Positions 17,900 to 26,314 are shown, counted from the first letter of the stretch. The stretch: 64,000 nucleotides of DNA from Nocardia testacea NBRC 100365 (GCF_000308775.1 NZ_BAGJ01000171.1:1-64000), one strand, 5' to 3'. Numbers and translations: made by a program. The notes: generated by a model not told the origin, from the letters alone.

Positions 17900-18430
17900 T
17901 CAGCCGGACGCGGGAGCGACGGGCGCGCTGCTCCGCTCATGACCTCGACCGCTGAGTTCCGCGTCGAGGGTCTCCTGCGCCACCCGCATGACCTCGGCGT
18001 ACACGGGTTCCTGCAACCGCCGCCACATCTCGTCCTCGGTGACCTGCTCGACCGGCGCGATCACCCACCAGATGTTGCCGAACGGATCCACGACCCGCCC
18101 GCCCCGCTGCCCGAACGCATCGTTCGCAAGCGGGGTGACGATCCGTCCCCCGGCTGCCGTGGCCTTCGCGATCGCCGCGTCCGCGTCGGGCACGAACACG
18201 CGCAGCAGGCTCGGCAGCACCGGCCAGTCGTCGTGCCGGTCGAAGGCGAGGACGACGGTGTCGCCGATACGTATCTCCCCGTGCCCTATCTTCCCGTCTT
18301 CGGTCGGCACCCGGCCGAGTTCGACGCCGTCGAACACCTGGGCGACGTAGTCGAGGAAAGCCCCGGTGTCGTCGGTAACGACCCACGGCGCGACGGTGGT
18401 ATAGCCCGGGGGCTGGGAGTGTTGCGGCAT
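17900..18430 (-). CDS. VOC-family (PhnB/YdeI-like) protein
   Basis: 176 aa. PhnB-type glyoxalase fold: TTVAPWVVTDDTGAFLDYVA, RIGDTVVLAFDRHDDW, LLRVFVPDADAAIAKATAAG and GGRVVDPFGNIWWVIAPVE. The typical metal-site positions partly differ from glyoxalase I, as is usual in this subfamily. AGAGG lies 7 nt before the ATG at 18430, favouring it over the GTG at 18448. The function is unknown. Confidence 0.85.
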   Translation of the reverse strand: MPQHSQPPGYTTVAPWVVTDDTGAFLDYVAQVFDGVELGRVPTEDGKIGHGEIRIGDTVVLAFDRHDDWPVLPSLLRVFVPDADAAIAKATAAGGRIVTPLANDAFGQRGGRVVDPFGNIWWVIAPVEQVTEDEMWRRLQEPVYAEVMRVAQETLDAELSGRGHERSSAPVAPASG

Positions 18431-18564
18431 CTCGATCCTCTCGCTCACTTGTGGTACGAAGGTGACGGTAGGGGCGATAGCGGTCGGAAACCGTCCTCAA
18501 TCCGCCCAGGCCCGGTGAGCGATTCATCGACCGTGTGACCCCGGAATCACGCTACGACGATGTC

Positions 18565-19008
18565 TCAGGAAGCGATTTCGGTACGCAGCGCGGCCAGGAC
18601 GCGGTTCAGTCGACGGATAGCGGGGGCTTCGATCGGGTAATGACCGGCACCGGCCAGCACGGTGAGCTTCTTCGGAGCAGCGATACGTTCGAAGAACTGT
18701 TCGCTCAACGACAGTGGCGTCCAGGTATCGGCGCCGGGATGGACCAGCCACACCGGGCAGCCGGTGAAATCCTCCGGCTCGATATACGGCGCCGAGGTGA
18801 GATAGGTCCGCAGGAAACCCAGCGGCATACGGACACCCCCGCCCAGCGGATCGGTGGAGACCATTCGGGTCAGCGCCGAGTTGCCGGACATGCCCGACAT
18901 ATTCGCCGACCACCGGATCGGGACCCGCAGGTTGTCGACGGTGGGGAAGAGCAGCCGCGCGCCGTAGCGGCCGAGCCATGTCCCATCGGCCGCCAGTACT
19001 CCGCTCAC
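18565..19008 (-). pseudogene. C-terminal remnant of an alpha/beta hydrolase
   Basis: About 147 residues of the second half of a hydrolase: PLGFLRTYLTSAPYIEPEDF, CPVWLVHPGADTWTP (acid residue), then LTVLAGAGHYPIE (catalytic His). The HGxxG oxyanion and GxSxG nucleophile regions are missing. Family members are about 280-320 aa, so roughly half the gene has been lost at the 5' side. Confidence 0.7.
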
Positions 19009-19159
19009 AGTCTATGACGCGCTCCAGAGCACAGCGGTTCCACCGAACGCCATCGGAAGATGCAGCGTGCACGGTTGCGACCGTGCGCGCGTGACGGAAT
19101 CATCGGTAGCCTTCGACGGCCTCGCGGGAACCGCCGTCGAATATCTCAGTGATGGCGCG

Positions 19160-19369
19160 TCATGAGCGAGAGACGAATCCACCCGCAAGGAGTTCGGTTG
19201 CGAAGGCATCCCACGCTCCGGGTGCGAACACCAGGGCGGGTCCGAGGGTGTTCTTCGAATCCCTCACTCCCACCTGACCATCCGTCAACCACGCAACCTC
19301 GACACAATCGGTCTGCCCACTACTATGACTGCTCTTAAACCACTTCGCTCCGGATAGATCCGTCTTCAC
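19160..19369 (-). CDS. DUF397 protein
   Basis: 69 aa, a classic DUF397 protein: AKWFKSSHSSGQTDCVEVAW, then VGVRDSKNTLGPALVFAPGAWDAF. DUF397 proteins are the small partners of XRE/DUF5753 regulators (the WhiJ/AbaA-type developmental or antibiotic-control units of actinomycetes). The start overlaps the end of the XRE gene by 4 bp. Confidence 0.9.
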   Translation of the reverse strand: MKTDLSGAKWFKSSHSSGQTDCVEVAWLTDGQVGVRDSKNTLGPALVFAPGAWDAFATELLAGGFVSRS

Positions 19370-20262
19370 GCTTCATACTCCTTCGCAATGTGCCTGAGCA
19401 GTTCTCGCGATCGCACTTGATCGTGTGCTGCGCTTCGGATTACCGAAGCAAGCTCATCGTAACGCCGCACATCATCACCGCTCTCGAGATAGAGATCGGG
19501 CTTGCCTACACCTTCGAAGTAGACCAGCGGCGGCTCGACTGACCGCCCTCGAGCATCATTGCCGAACGCGAGGATCACGAACGGTCCATGCAACAAACCC
19601 TGCGCGCACCCGGCACTGTACGGATGAATCCTGATGTCCACGTTCGGACGTTTGCCGACCTCCGCCAGGTAGCGGAGCTGCTCCGCCATCACCTTCGGAC
19701 CGCCGACCATACGATGTAGCGCCGACTCGTGCAGCAGCAGTTCGAGGCGCACCGGGTCGGCCTTACGAGTCACGATGGACTGGCGCTTCATTCGCAACTC
19801 CACCCGGCGTTCGATGTCGTCCGGGCTTTCTTCCCGGTAGAAGCTGCTGATCAGCGCACGCGCGTAATCGGGTGTCTGCACCAGGCCGAACACGATTTCC
19901 TGATACGAGACGAGTTGTCGCGCTGACGCGGACAGTTCCACGTACATGTTGAAGGTGGGATCACTGTAGAGCCCCGCGAACGCCGTGTACCACGATGTCA
20001 CCTTCGCCTGTTCCGCCAGGTCCAGCGCCCGCACCACCTCTTCGCGCGGCACCTCGTACAGCTCGCACAGCGCCCGCACATCCACCGCGCGAACCTTTTT
20101 CGTCTTGGCGGCCTCGATGCGCTGTAGCGCCGCCTGACTCAACTCCACCAGAGCGGCCGCTTTCGCCAGGCTCAACCCGATGGCCTCCCGGTGTTCCCGT
20201 AGGAACCGACCCAGCTGCCGACGCGGCAGGGTCGATGGTTCCGCCCCCTCGTCACTGGTCAT
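19366..20262 (-). CDS. XRE-family regulator with DUF5753 domain
   Basis: 298 aa. An N-terminal Cro/C1-type helix-turn-helix (LGRFLREHREAIGLSLAKAA, ELSQAALQRIEAAK) is followed by the DUF5753 ligand or partner domain (SYQEIVFGLVQTPDYARALI, then PNVDIRIHPYSAGCAQGL, then LVYFEGV). Together with the overlapping DUF397 gene it forms the widespread actinobacterial WhiJ-like pair, in which the small protein relieves repression. Three CGAATCA repeats at 20286, 20309 and 20332 lie just upstream and are the likely operator. Confidence 0.9.
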   Translation of the reverse strand: MTSDEGAEPSTLPRRQLGRFLREHREAIGLSLAKAAALVELSQAALQRIEAAKTKKVRAVDVRALCELYEVPREEVVRALDLAEQAKVTSWYTAFAGLYSDPTFNMYVELSASARQLVSYQEIVFGLVQTPDYARALISSFYREESPDDIERRVELRMKRQSIVTRKADPVRLELLLHESALHRMVGGPKVMAEQLRYLAEVGKRPNVDIRIHPYSAGCAQGLLHGPFVILAFGNDARGRSVEPPLVYFEGVGKPDLYLESGDDVRRYDELASVIRSAAHDQVRSRELLRHIAKEYEA

Positions 20263-20285
20263 ACCGCTACCTCCGCTCGAAAAAA

Positions 20286-20339
20286 CGAATCATTGGGCAC
20301 CCCGAAATCGAATCATCGCCGGAATCGGATTCGAATCAC
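20286..20339. repeat. Three CGAATCA repeats with exact 23-bp period
   Basis: CGAATCAT starts at 20286 and 20309 and CGAATCAC at 20332, all in the same orientation and exactly 23 bp apart. They lie in the gap between the XRE gene (starts 20262, minus) and the gene starting at 20581. They could form a helically phased operator array for the XRE protein. Confidence 0.7.
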
Positions 20340-20580
20340 GTTCTGGGACTACACATCACTTTGGTCCGGGCCTGCCGATTCGGCTTGGACCAGCGTATAT
20401 CCCGTGGTGTGCTGGGGTCCGGAGAACAGGTGACACCGCGGACGGACCCACCGTCACCCGATCCTCGCGAGCTTCACCGAGTTCGGCCGCGACCACCTCC
20501 GCGCTCCGCTCGTTCCGTCCGGATGGTCGCGTACGAACACGTACCCAATCGCCCACGTCTCGAAATACCCGGGAGGACCC

Positions 20581-20946
20581 GTGCCGTATCCGCATGTCCC
20601 AGGCTCATCGGAGCGCCGACCCACCGCCATCGGATTCGTCCGCGTCGATATCTCCGCCCACCACGCCCCGCGCCACGCCGACGAAATCCGGCGGCACGCT
20701 CGGGCATCCGGCTATCGGTACCTGTACACCGTTCGCCCACCGGTCGATGAACCGAACCCGCTCACCTATGTTCGCGCGCTCGCCACCGAACTCGGGGCCG
20801 AGGTGATCATCGCCTTCGATCTCGGTCAGGTGGATGACCGGCCCGCCTTGATCTGCGATCTCGGATACCGGCTGGAAACCGTCTGCCCGCCCACCGTGTG
20901 GGCGGCCGGTACGCCTGTCGCGAGAGCAGAAGGCGGGCGCGTATGA
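20581..20946 (+). CDS. Hypothetical protein, first gene of a coupled trio
   Basis: 121 aa from a GTG preceded by GGGAGG. The segment AIGFVRVDISAHHAPRHADE, then ASGYRYLYTVRPP, then VRALATELGAEVIIAFDLGQ suggests a small alpha/beta fold (recombinase-N-terminus-like), but no catalytic motif is visible. It overlaps the next gene by 4 bp (ATGA) and lies divergently from the XRE/DUF397 pair, which probably regulates it. Confidence 0.7.
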   Translation: MPYPHVPGSSERRPTAIGFVRVDISAHHAPRHADEIRRHARASGYRYLYTVRPPVDEPNPLTYVRALATELGAEVIIAFDLGQVDDRPALICDLGYRLETVCPPTVWAAGTPVARAEGGRV

Positions 20947-21284
20947 GTGCGTGGGATGCGTTGATCACCGCCGCGACCGTGGTGGTCGTGTGCTTTGCGG
21001 TGGCGTCCGCGGTGGGCTGCGTATGGCCCGCCGAACCGCCGCGCCCCGCCAACCGTCCCGCACGACGCGTGCGGCACCGGATCTCCATCACCCCCGAGAC
21101 GGTGGCGTGGACGTGCGCGCTGCCCGGAACACCGCTGAGCGTCGACGACGCCCACAACGCCATGCGCCACCACCGTGCACACGACTGTCTCCGGAAACGT
21201 GCCGCATTCGCGACCCTCATCGTGCACGGCTGCGTGACCCCCGACCCCGCCCGCCGGCCGTATCGGCAGAAAGCACTCTCGTGA
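20943..21284 (+). CDS. Hypothetical membrane-anchored protein
   Basis: 113 aa. One N-terminal membrane segment (ALITAATVVVVCFAVASAVG) is followed by a basic, His/Arg-rich cytoplasmic or outer part (RISITPETVAWTCALPGTPL, HRAHDCLRKRAAFATL). Three Cys are scattered in the soluble part. It overlaps genes on both sides by 4 bp, so it is translated as part of the trio. No family was recognised. Confidence 0.65.
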   Translation: MSAWDALITAATVVVVCFAVASAVGCVWPAEPPRPANRPARRVRHRISITPETVAWTCALPGTPLSVDDAHNAMRHHRAHDCLRKRAAFATLIVHGCVTPDPARRPYRQKALS

Positions 21285-22171
21285 AACACGTAATCGTCAC
21301 CGGGGGAGCCGGTTTCCTCGGTTCACAGCTGTGCCGCCGTCTCCTCGCCCGCGGCGACCGCGTCACCGCAATCGACAATTTCGGCACCGGGCGGACCGCG
21401 AATGTCGCCGATATGACCGGCCACCCGCGTTTCACCCTGCGGCCCACCGACACCACGGCCTTCGGCGCATTCACCGGCCTCGACGAGGCCACCCATATCG
21501 CGCACCTCGCCTATTCCGGCAGCCCCGTCGCCGTCGCCCCCGACCCCGCGGCAGTCCTGCGCGCGGCCTGCACCGGAACCCTCGCCGCACTCGACCTCGC
21601 CGCGGCCCACAATGCCCGGATCGTTCTCGCTTCCGGCCCCGACCCCGCCAGCGAACCGGTGCGCACCCGCCGGGCCGCGGCATTCGCAGCCCACCGGACC
21701 GGCCACCACCTCATCGAAACCGCCGCGCACCACGACCGGCGCGCCGATATCGGCATCGTCCGGTTGTTCGAGGTCTACGGGCCGGGCCTGCCGCCGGGCG
21801 ACGGGCGCGTCACCGCGACGATCTGCGCCGCCGCGCTACGCGCCCAGACCCTGTACCTTCCCGACAACCCGATACTGTCGTTCGTCTACATCACCGATGC
21901 GGTCGAGGCTCTCGTCACGATGCTCGACACCGATATCCGGGGCCCGATCGATATCGCCGGCCCCATGCTGGAAGTTCGCGAATTCGCCCGCATCGCCATC
22001 ACGCTCGCGGGTACCGGCTGGCTGGAATGCACCTCGTCTGTTGCCGGGCCCGGCACCCCCATCCCACACCTCGACCGCACCCGCGACAGCCTCGGCTGGC
22101 AACCCACCACTGATCCGGCCACCGGCATACACCACACACTCGACTGGATGCGCACCTTCGTCGGTAAGTGA
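21281..22171 (+). CDS. NAD-dependent epimerase/dehydratase-like protein with altered catalytic pair
   Basis: 296 aa extended SDR from GTG at 21281, overlapping the upstream stop (GTGA). The cofactor motif GGAGFLGS (residues 8-15) and the C-terminal substrate domain (SFVYITDAVEALVTML, GPIDIAGPM) are normal for GalE/UDP-glucuronate decarboxylase relatives. The usual YxxxK pair is FAAHR (Phe135, Arg139), so Tyr and Lys are both replaced. It may bind NAD and a nucleotide sugar without catalysis, or act as a regulator. The trio faces the XRE/DUF397 unit. Confidence 0.8.
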   Translation: MKHVIVTGGAGFLGSQLCRRLLARGDRVTAIDNFGTGRTANVADMTGHPRFTLRPTDTTAFGAFTGLDEATHIAHLAYSGSPVAVAPDPAAVLRAACTGTLAALDLAAAHNARIVLASGPDPASEPVRTRRAAAFAAHRTGHHLIETAAHHDRRADIGIVRLFEVYGPGLPPGDGRVTATICAAALRAQTLYLPDNPILSFVYITDAVEALVTMLDTDIRGPIDIAGPMLEVREFARIAITLAGTGWLECTSSVAGPGTPIPHLDRTRDSLGWQPTTDPATGIHHTLDWMRTFVGK

Positions 22172-22290
22172 TGTGGCTATCGCGCTGCTGCCGCCCGCGG
22201 CGCCGGACAGCCGCCTCGCCCCGGTAGCCGGCCACAAAGCTGTGGATTTCATCGGGCGGGTCACTACAACCAAGGCCGGGTGGCCGACGC

Positions 22291-23097
22291 TCATGAGGTC
22301 GGTGAAGCCAGGGCGGAATTCCTTCGCCCGAGCCCGGCCGAAACGGTGGCCAGCGCTACCACCGCGGCGGCGGCGACCGCGACACTTCCCACCACGGCCG
22401 ATTCCGGAGCCTCGGCGAAACGGGCGACCCCGAGCCAGGCGAGTCCCCAGATCATGGCGAGCGCGAACGCGACCCGCCCGCCGCTGAGGAAAGCCAATGC
22501 GGTCCCGACCGCGGCCGCGATCATCAGCACCACCACCGCCCATGGCTCCGCGCCGAGACCGAGGCCACCCACGCCCCCGGCTTTCAGCGCCGCGGCGATA
22601 TTCGCCACCGTCGCGACGATGACCCACCCGAGATACAGGCCCATCACGCCGTCGAGCAGCACGGCTTCGACGCGGCTCGCGGGACGCGATCGCAGGCAGC
22701 GGGCGAAAATCACCGCCAGCGTCGCGAGCAGCGCGAGGATCACCACGACACTGACGTAGATCCAGCCGAACTGCACGGTAGCGATCCACAGCGCGTTCAG
22801 CAGCAGCGACAGGGCGATCAGCCACCACAGGTCCCGTACCCGCGGATTCCCGCGCTGCGCCGGTAGCGCCTGCCAGACCGCGAGCGCCAGGAACCCGATA
22901 TACAACAGCGACCAGATGGCGAAGGCCGGCCCGGCGGGAGCGACGAAGGTGGCGTCGGCCGCGAGCGCCCCGTCGGCGGCCTCGGCGATCGGCGTACCGC
23001 CCAGCGCACCCGAACCGATCACCGCGGCGACCGCCGCGATCACGGCAGCCGCCAGGAGCAGTAGCTGCCTGGAAATATCGGATGTCCGGTCGGTCAT
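22291..23097 (-). CDS. TspO/MBR-related membrane protein
   Basis: 268 aa integral membrane protein with about seven hydrophobic helices. The motif AFAIWSLLYIGFLALAVWQA and the WWLIALSLLLNALWI region resemble the TspO/tryptophan-rich sensory protein superfamily, in the longer version (about 260 aa) common in actinobacteria and plants. TspO proteins bind tetrapyrroles or act in stress signalling. The start at 23097 begins MTDRTSD; a longer N-terminus is unlikely. Confidence 0.8.
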   Translation of the reverse strand: MTDRTSDISRQLLLLAAAVIAAVAAVIGSGALGGTPIAEAADGALAADATFVAPAGPAFAIWSLLYIGFLALAVWQALPAQRGNPRVRDLWWLIALSLLLNALWIATVQFGWIYVSVVVILALLATLAVIFARCLRSRPASRVEAVLLDGVMGLYLGWVIVATVANIAAALKAGGVGGLGLGAEPWAVVVLMIAAAVGTALAFLSGGRVAFALAMIWGLAWLGVARFAEAPESAVVGSVAVAAAAVVALATVSAGLGRRNSALASPTS

Positions 23098-23129
23098 GGG
23101 GCCCGTGTGCCCGTTCGCCGCGTAACCAA

Positions 23130-23210
23130 TCACCGGTGTCGGGCATCTGCCGACTGCTGCGAGGACATCGCCGCCGAACAGCGGCCGCGGGCAGTGAAGG
23201 TGACCTTCAC
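23130..23210 (-). pseudogene. YoeB toxin stub
   Basis: A GTG at 23210 overlaps the antitoxin stop (GTGA) and opens a 26-codon frame starting VKVTFTARG, the N-terminal pattern of actinobacterial YoeB/RelE-type mRNA interferases. After about nine residues the similarity ends and the frame stops at 23130. The toxin body seems deleted. Confidence 0.5.
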
Positions 23211-23473
23211 TCGAGATCTTCCGTGGGGCGTTCCATGTTCACCTCGACAGGATCACCGGCTCCGAGTTGGGCGATACCCTCGGCAAGGCGGGCGGCATTG
23301 GCGGGGGAACGCATCAGGTAGAGGGTTTCGCGTAGTGAGTTGTACTCGTCTTCGGAGATGAGTACCGCATTACCCTTACGGCTGGTGATGTGGACCTCGA
23401 CGGCGTCGTTGTTGACCTGTTCGATGAGTAGATACAGGTTGGCGCGCGCTTTACTCGCGGACATACTGGTCAT
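23207..23473 (-). CDS. Phd/YefM-family antitoxin (orphan)
   Basis: 88 aa. Typical YefM antitoxin: MSASKARANLYLLIEQVNND (DNA-binding N-terminus), HITSRKGNAVLISEDEYNSL (family signature), and a flexible acidic C-terminal part (VEVNMERPTEDLE) that would cap the toxin. It normally precedes yoeB in a 4-bp overlap, and here only a stub of that gene remains. The antitoxin may still repress its own promoter or protect against related toxins. Confidence 0.9.
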   Translation of the reverse strand: MTSMSASKARANLYLLIEQVNNDAVEVHITSRKGNAVLISEDEYNSLRETLYLMRSPANAARLAEGIAQLGAGDPVEVNMERPTEDLE

Positions 23474-23694
23474 CTCTGCGGTTCCCTTCCCTGCAGGTCG
23501 CATCGGCCGCGGTACCGGAATGTGGTACGAGTAGTCGAGTGATGCCAGGTCCAGCCACCTGGGCAAGCCCCGTCGAGCGTTGGACCGACGCAGGTCTCCG
23601 CCTGCTGCATCCCACCCCCGGTTCGCGTCACCCACGACGCTTCGGCGGCCTACGCCCCGCCGACCGAGGCACGGCGCCTTCACGATCTCGCCGC

Positions 23695-24063
23695 CTATGT
23701 CCCTTTTCCCGACCACACAGCCAGTTCGCCGCCCGGCATGCAGACCACTCTGAAGCCATCGGCCCCGACCACGCTCCACGCCTCGTAATCCGGATCCGCG
23801 AATACTCGAATCGAACTTCCGGACTCGAACTCCAAGTGGAGTGTGCCGTTCTCTATCGCGTGCGCCTCCCGAAGTACCCCAGTAATCTGCGGGCCGACCT
23901 CTGCCGGTATTTCCCCGACCGAGTAGCGATTACTGGCACCCCCGCTTATTCCGATTTCTACCACACTTTCTATTTGGACTTCGAATTCATTTCCGGCACG
24001 GAGTACGAGCACGGGAGCGAGCTGGGCCAGTTCTACAGGGAGCTCAGGAGTTGGAACGATCAT
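23695..24063 (-). CDS. DUF6188 putative immunity protein
   Basis: 122 aa from ATG at 24063 (AAAAGG site 9 nt upstream; a second ATG at 24072 lies too close to that site). The start overlaps the toxin stop by 4 bp (ATGA). The sequence shows alternating beta strands (LVLRAGNEFEVQIESVVEIG, then TLHLEFESGSSIRVFAD, then YEAWSVVGADGFRVVC) typical of DUF6188 proteins found after polymorphic toxins. It presumably binds and blocks the toxin encoded just upstream. Confidence 0.8.
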   Translation of the reverse strand: MIVPTPELPVELAQLAPVLVLRAGNEFEVQIESVVEIGISGGASNRYSVGEIPAEVGPQITGVLREAHAIENGTLHLEFESGSSIRVFADPDYEAWSVVGADGFRVVCMPGGELAVWSGKGT

Positions 24064-25355
24064 TCTTGCCATCCTTTTGGAAGCGGATAGGTGCCGTCGG
24101 ATTCTATAGCGATGTGCGTTTCCGAATTAGGTCCTGGCTTACCATCCAGATTAATCGGCTGACCACCGGAGTTATAGAACCGAACATAGCCGTTCGGATA
24201 TCTGTTCGTCGGCTCCATGACCCGGACACAATCAGCGTTGCCGCTCGCGCCGGGCTTCTGCCATACCACCCCTTTACCGTTGTCCGCTGTTCGCGCCACC
24301 CAATCACCAGGCACGCCCGGCGGTCGGACATTCGGGTCCCACGGTTCTGGCTTTTCCAAGGTCTCGACTGAGTCTTCGATTGTTTCGATGAGGTCGTGGA
24401 TGCGCTCCAATTTGGCGCGTGTGTCGCCGGTGGAACGGGTCACGGCGACCACCGTCCGCAACCCGGCCGCGGCGACGATGCCGCGCAGCGCTTTGACCAG
24501 ATCGTTGACCAAATCTACGGCTTTGCCGGCGCGGATTGCCGCCACGGCGCTGCCGCCGATTCCGAAACTGACCACCGAGGCGGCGACCGCGAGTACGAGG
24601 GTGATGGCGATCTGCTTCTTCAGTTCGTCGGCGAACTGGGCGAGCATGTCGCGCAACTGCGCCTTCATGTTGTCGTGCGCAATTTTCTGGGCCGCGCACG
24701 AGGCGGCGATATCGGCGAAAGTGGCCAGCAGGTCTTCGGCGGCGGTTTTGATCTCTCGGAGATCCTCGTCGATCGACGCCACCTCCAGCGCTGTGACCTG
24801 CTGGAACATCGCCGCTGCCCGTTCCAGTTCCACGGGCAGGTTGGTGGCGCCCGGTGCATGGGCCAGGCTGTTCCAGACGGTGGCGGCAGTGTTGAGTTTG
24901 TCGGTGTCGCCGTCGGGAACAGTTAGGTCGACACCGATCTTCTTCGCCAGTTCGAGACCGTCGTCGACCAGACCGCTACCCGGACCTCCTGCCGACGGCG
25001 GTGGTTGGGCACAACTGACATAGGCGAGGTGCGGATCAGCCGGTTTCTGCGGCGCGGGGGTTCCGGATTTGGGGTCGTGATCGCTACTCGCGTAGACGAA
25101 CCCGGCCTGATTCAGCACCCGGGGATATTTGTCCAGCGCCAGCATCAGCGTGCTGACGAGATTGTTGGTTTCGCGGACCTGATTGTCGTATGAGGTCGCC
25201 CACTCCTTGCCCGGTCCGGCGCTGCCTGCCATCGCGTCGGTACCTTTCAACGCCTGCAGGTGCTGGTCATAGGCGGTGAAGAAGGCACTCGCCGCCCTGT
25301 TCACGATGGTGGCCGCCTCGTAGTAGACGGCCGGGTCCACATTGATGAAGTTCAT
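24060..25355 (-). CDS. ESX-associated polymorphic toxin
   Basis: 431 aa. The N-terminal about 110 residues are helical (VYYEAATIVNRAASAFFTAY and NNLVSTLMLALDKYPRVLNQ), like WXG/LXG-type secretion modules. A long helical middle follows, with a hydrophobic stretch (ITLVLAVAASVVSFGIGG, near 245). The C-terminal about 90 residues form a compact domain with a nuclease-toxin look (VRVMEPTNRYPNGYVRFYN, GKPGPNSETHIAIE). Its His and Asp residues may be catalytic, but I cannot name the toxin family. Two WXG100 genes precede it and the DUF6188 immunity gene overlaps it, giving a complete type VII cassette for contact-dependent antagonism. Confidence 0.82.
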   Translation of the reverse strand: MNFINVDPAVYYEAATIVNRAASAFFTAYDQHLQALKGTDAMAGSAGPGKEWATSYDNQVRETNNLVSTLMLALDKYPRVLNQAGFVYASSDHDPKSGTPAPQKPADPHLAYVSCAQPPPSAGGPGSGLVDDGLELAKKIGVDLTVPDGDTDKLNTAATVWNSLAHAPGATNLPVELERAAAMFQQVTALEVASIDEDLREIKTAAEDLLATFADIAASCAAQKIAHDNMKAQLRDMLAQFADELKKQIAITLVLAVAASVVSFGIGGSAVAAIRAGKAVDLVNDLVKALRGIVAAAGLRTVVAVTRSTGDTRAKLERIHDLIETIEDSVETLEKPEPWDPNVRPPGVPGDWVARTADNGKGVVWQKPGASGNADCVRVMEPTNRYPNGYVRFYNSGGQPINLDGKPGPNSETHIAIESDGTYPLPKGWQE

Positions 25356-25369
25356 CTACCGGGCTCGGG

Positions 25370-25675
25370 CTACCGGGTGCCGAACATCCGCTGCACGGTT
25401 TGGATGGCGGTCGTATAGCGGGTATGGGCGTCGACCGCGGCCTGACGCATGGCGTCGACGCCCTCACGGACGTCGGTGGCTCCGGCCGCCCACTGCCGGA
25501 AGGCATCGGCCTGCGCCAGCGCCGCGTCACCGGACCAGGTCTGGTGCAGGGTGGCCATCCGTTGTTCGAGGCCGGTGAGGCTGTCGTTGAGGAAGCCGAT
25601 GAAGTTCGCGGCGCGCACGGTGAGGTTGTCGAGTTCGTCGAGATCGACCTGGAAAGCCTCGGACGGCTCGGGCAT
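25370..25675 (-). CDS. WXG100-family protein
   Basis: 101 aa helical hairpin with the central Trp-x-Gly turn (TLHQTWSGDAALAQ) and flanking helices (FIGFLNDSLTGLEQRMA, VDAMRQAAVDAHTRYTTAIQ). WXG100 proteins are exported by ESX/type VII systems as dimers. AGGGGG precedes the ATG at 25675. It lies between another WXG100 gene and the toxin gene and is likely its export partner. Confidence 0.9.
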   Translation of the reverse strand: MPEPSEAFQVDLDELDNLTVRAANFIGFLNDSLTGLEQRMATLHQTWSGDAALAQADAFRQWAAGATDVREGVDAMRQAAVDAHTRYTTAIQTVQRMFGTR

Positions 25676-25694
25676 GCTGTTCCCCCTTGGTAGT

Positions 25695-26015
25695 TCAGAG
25701 ATTGAGCGACGGGTAGCTCTGTGAATTGCTGTCGTCCTGCTCCACGAATGTCTGTGTGGTGACACCCAGCAATTCGGCGATGGTGGCCAGCGCCTCGAGG
25801 ACCTGCACCGCACCCTGTTTGGTCTCGTCCCAGCCCGCGCGATAGGCGTTGGCGGAATTGCCCTTCCACACCTCGAGCACGGCGTCTATATCGGTATCGA
25901 GATCCTGCAGGGCTTTCACCAGGTTGTCGGCGGTCAGTTGGACGAACTTTCCGGCGTCGAGAACATGGTCCGGTACCACCTGGATCGACGGTGTCGATTC
26001 TGCCGAGCCGGCCAC
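25695..26015 (-). CDS. WXG100-family protein, second copy
   Basis: 106 aa from a GTG at 26015 with GAGGGGG 5 nt upstream. Helix-turn-helix hairpin with VLEVWKGNSANAYRAGW as the turn (Trp-Lys-Gly). The C-terminal tail TFVEQDDSNSQSYPS is acidic and polar, where ESX substrates often carry the export signal. First gene of the cassette WXG100, WXG100, toxin, immunity. Confidence 0.88.
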   Translation of the reverse strand: MAGSAESTPSIQVVPDHVLDAGKFVQLTADNLVKALQDLDTDIDAVLEVWKGNSANAYRAGWDETKQGAVQVLEALATIAELLGVTTQTFVEQDDSNSQSYPSLNL

Positions 26016-26314
26016 AGCGTCCCCCTCGATGATCGAACCGCAGCTGTCCCGAGAGTACCGGCGGACGGCCACGTGTCAACCGGATCGGTCTGCCGGCCTG
26101 CGTCTTTCCGATACAGGACTGCGCGGGCCGGTCGACTGCCGTCCATTGGTACGGTCGGCGGCCGCTGTGCCGATCTTGCGCGCGAGCCACGCCACGTACT
26201 CGCCGGCTCGCCCGGTCTGTGAACTCGCACGCGCCCGGCACAACACGTCCGCCCCAGCGGTATCGGGGCGGAATTCGATTGACACGCCCGGCCCGCGGGT
26301 GGATTCTGCGCCGC

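Noticed and set aside
17578..17940. Extended N-terminus of the zincin effector from ATG 17940
   Set aside because: It overlaps the VOC gene by about 40 bp, is Arg/Pro-rich, and the TTG at 17577 has a clear ribosome site and gives an N-terminus like those of the other solo effectors.
23474..23694. Possible small gene between the YefM antitoxin and DUF6188 gene
   Set aside because: Several short frames exist but none has a ribosome site or consistent composition. A THDASAAYAPPTEARRLHDL-like stretch in one frame is not enough to call a gene or fragment.
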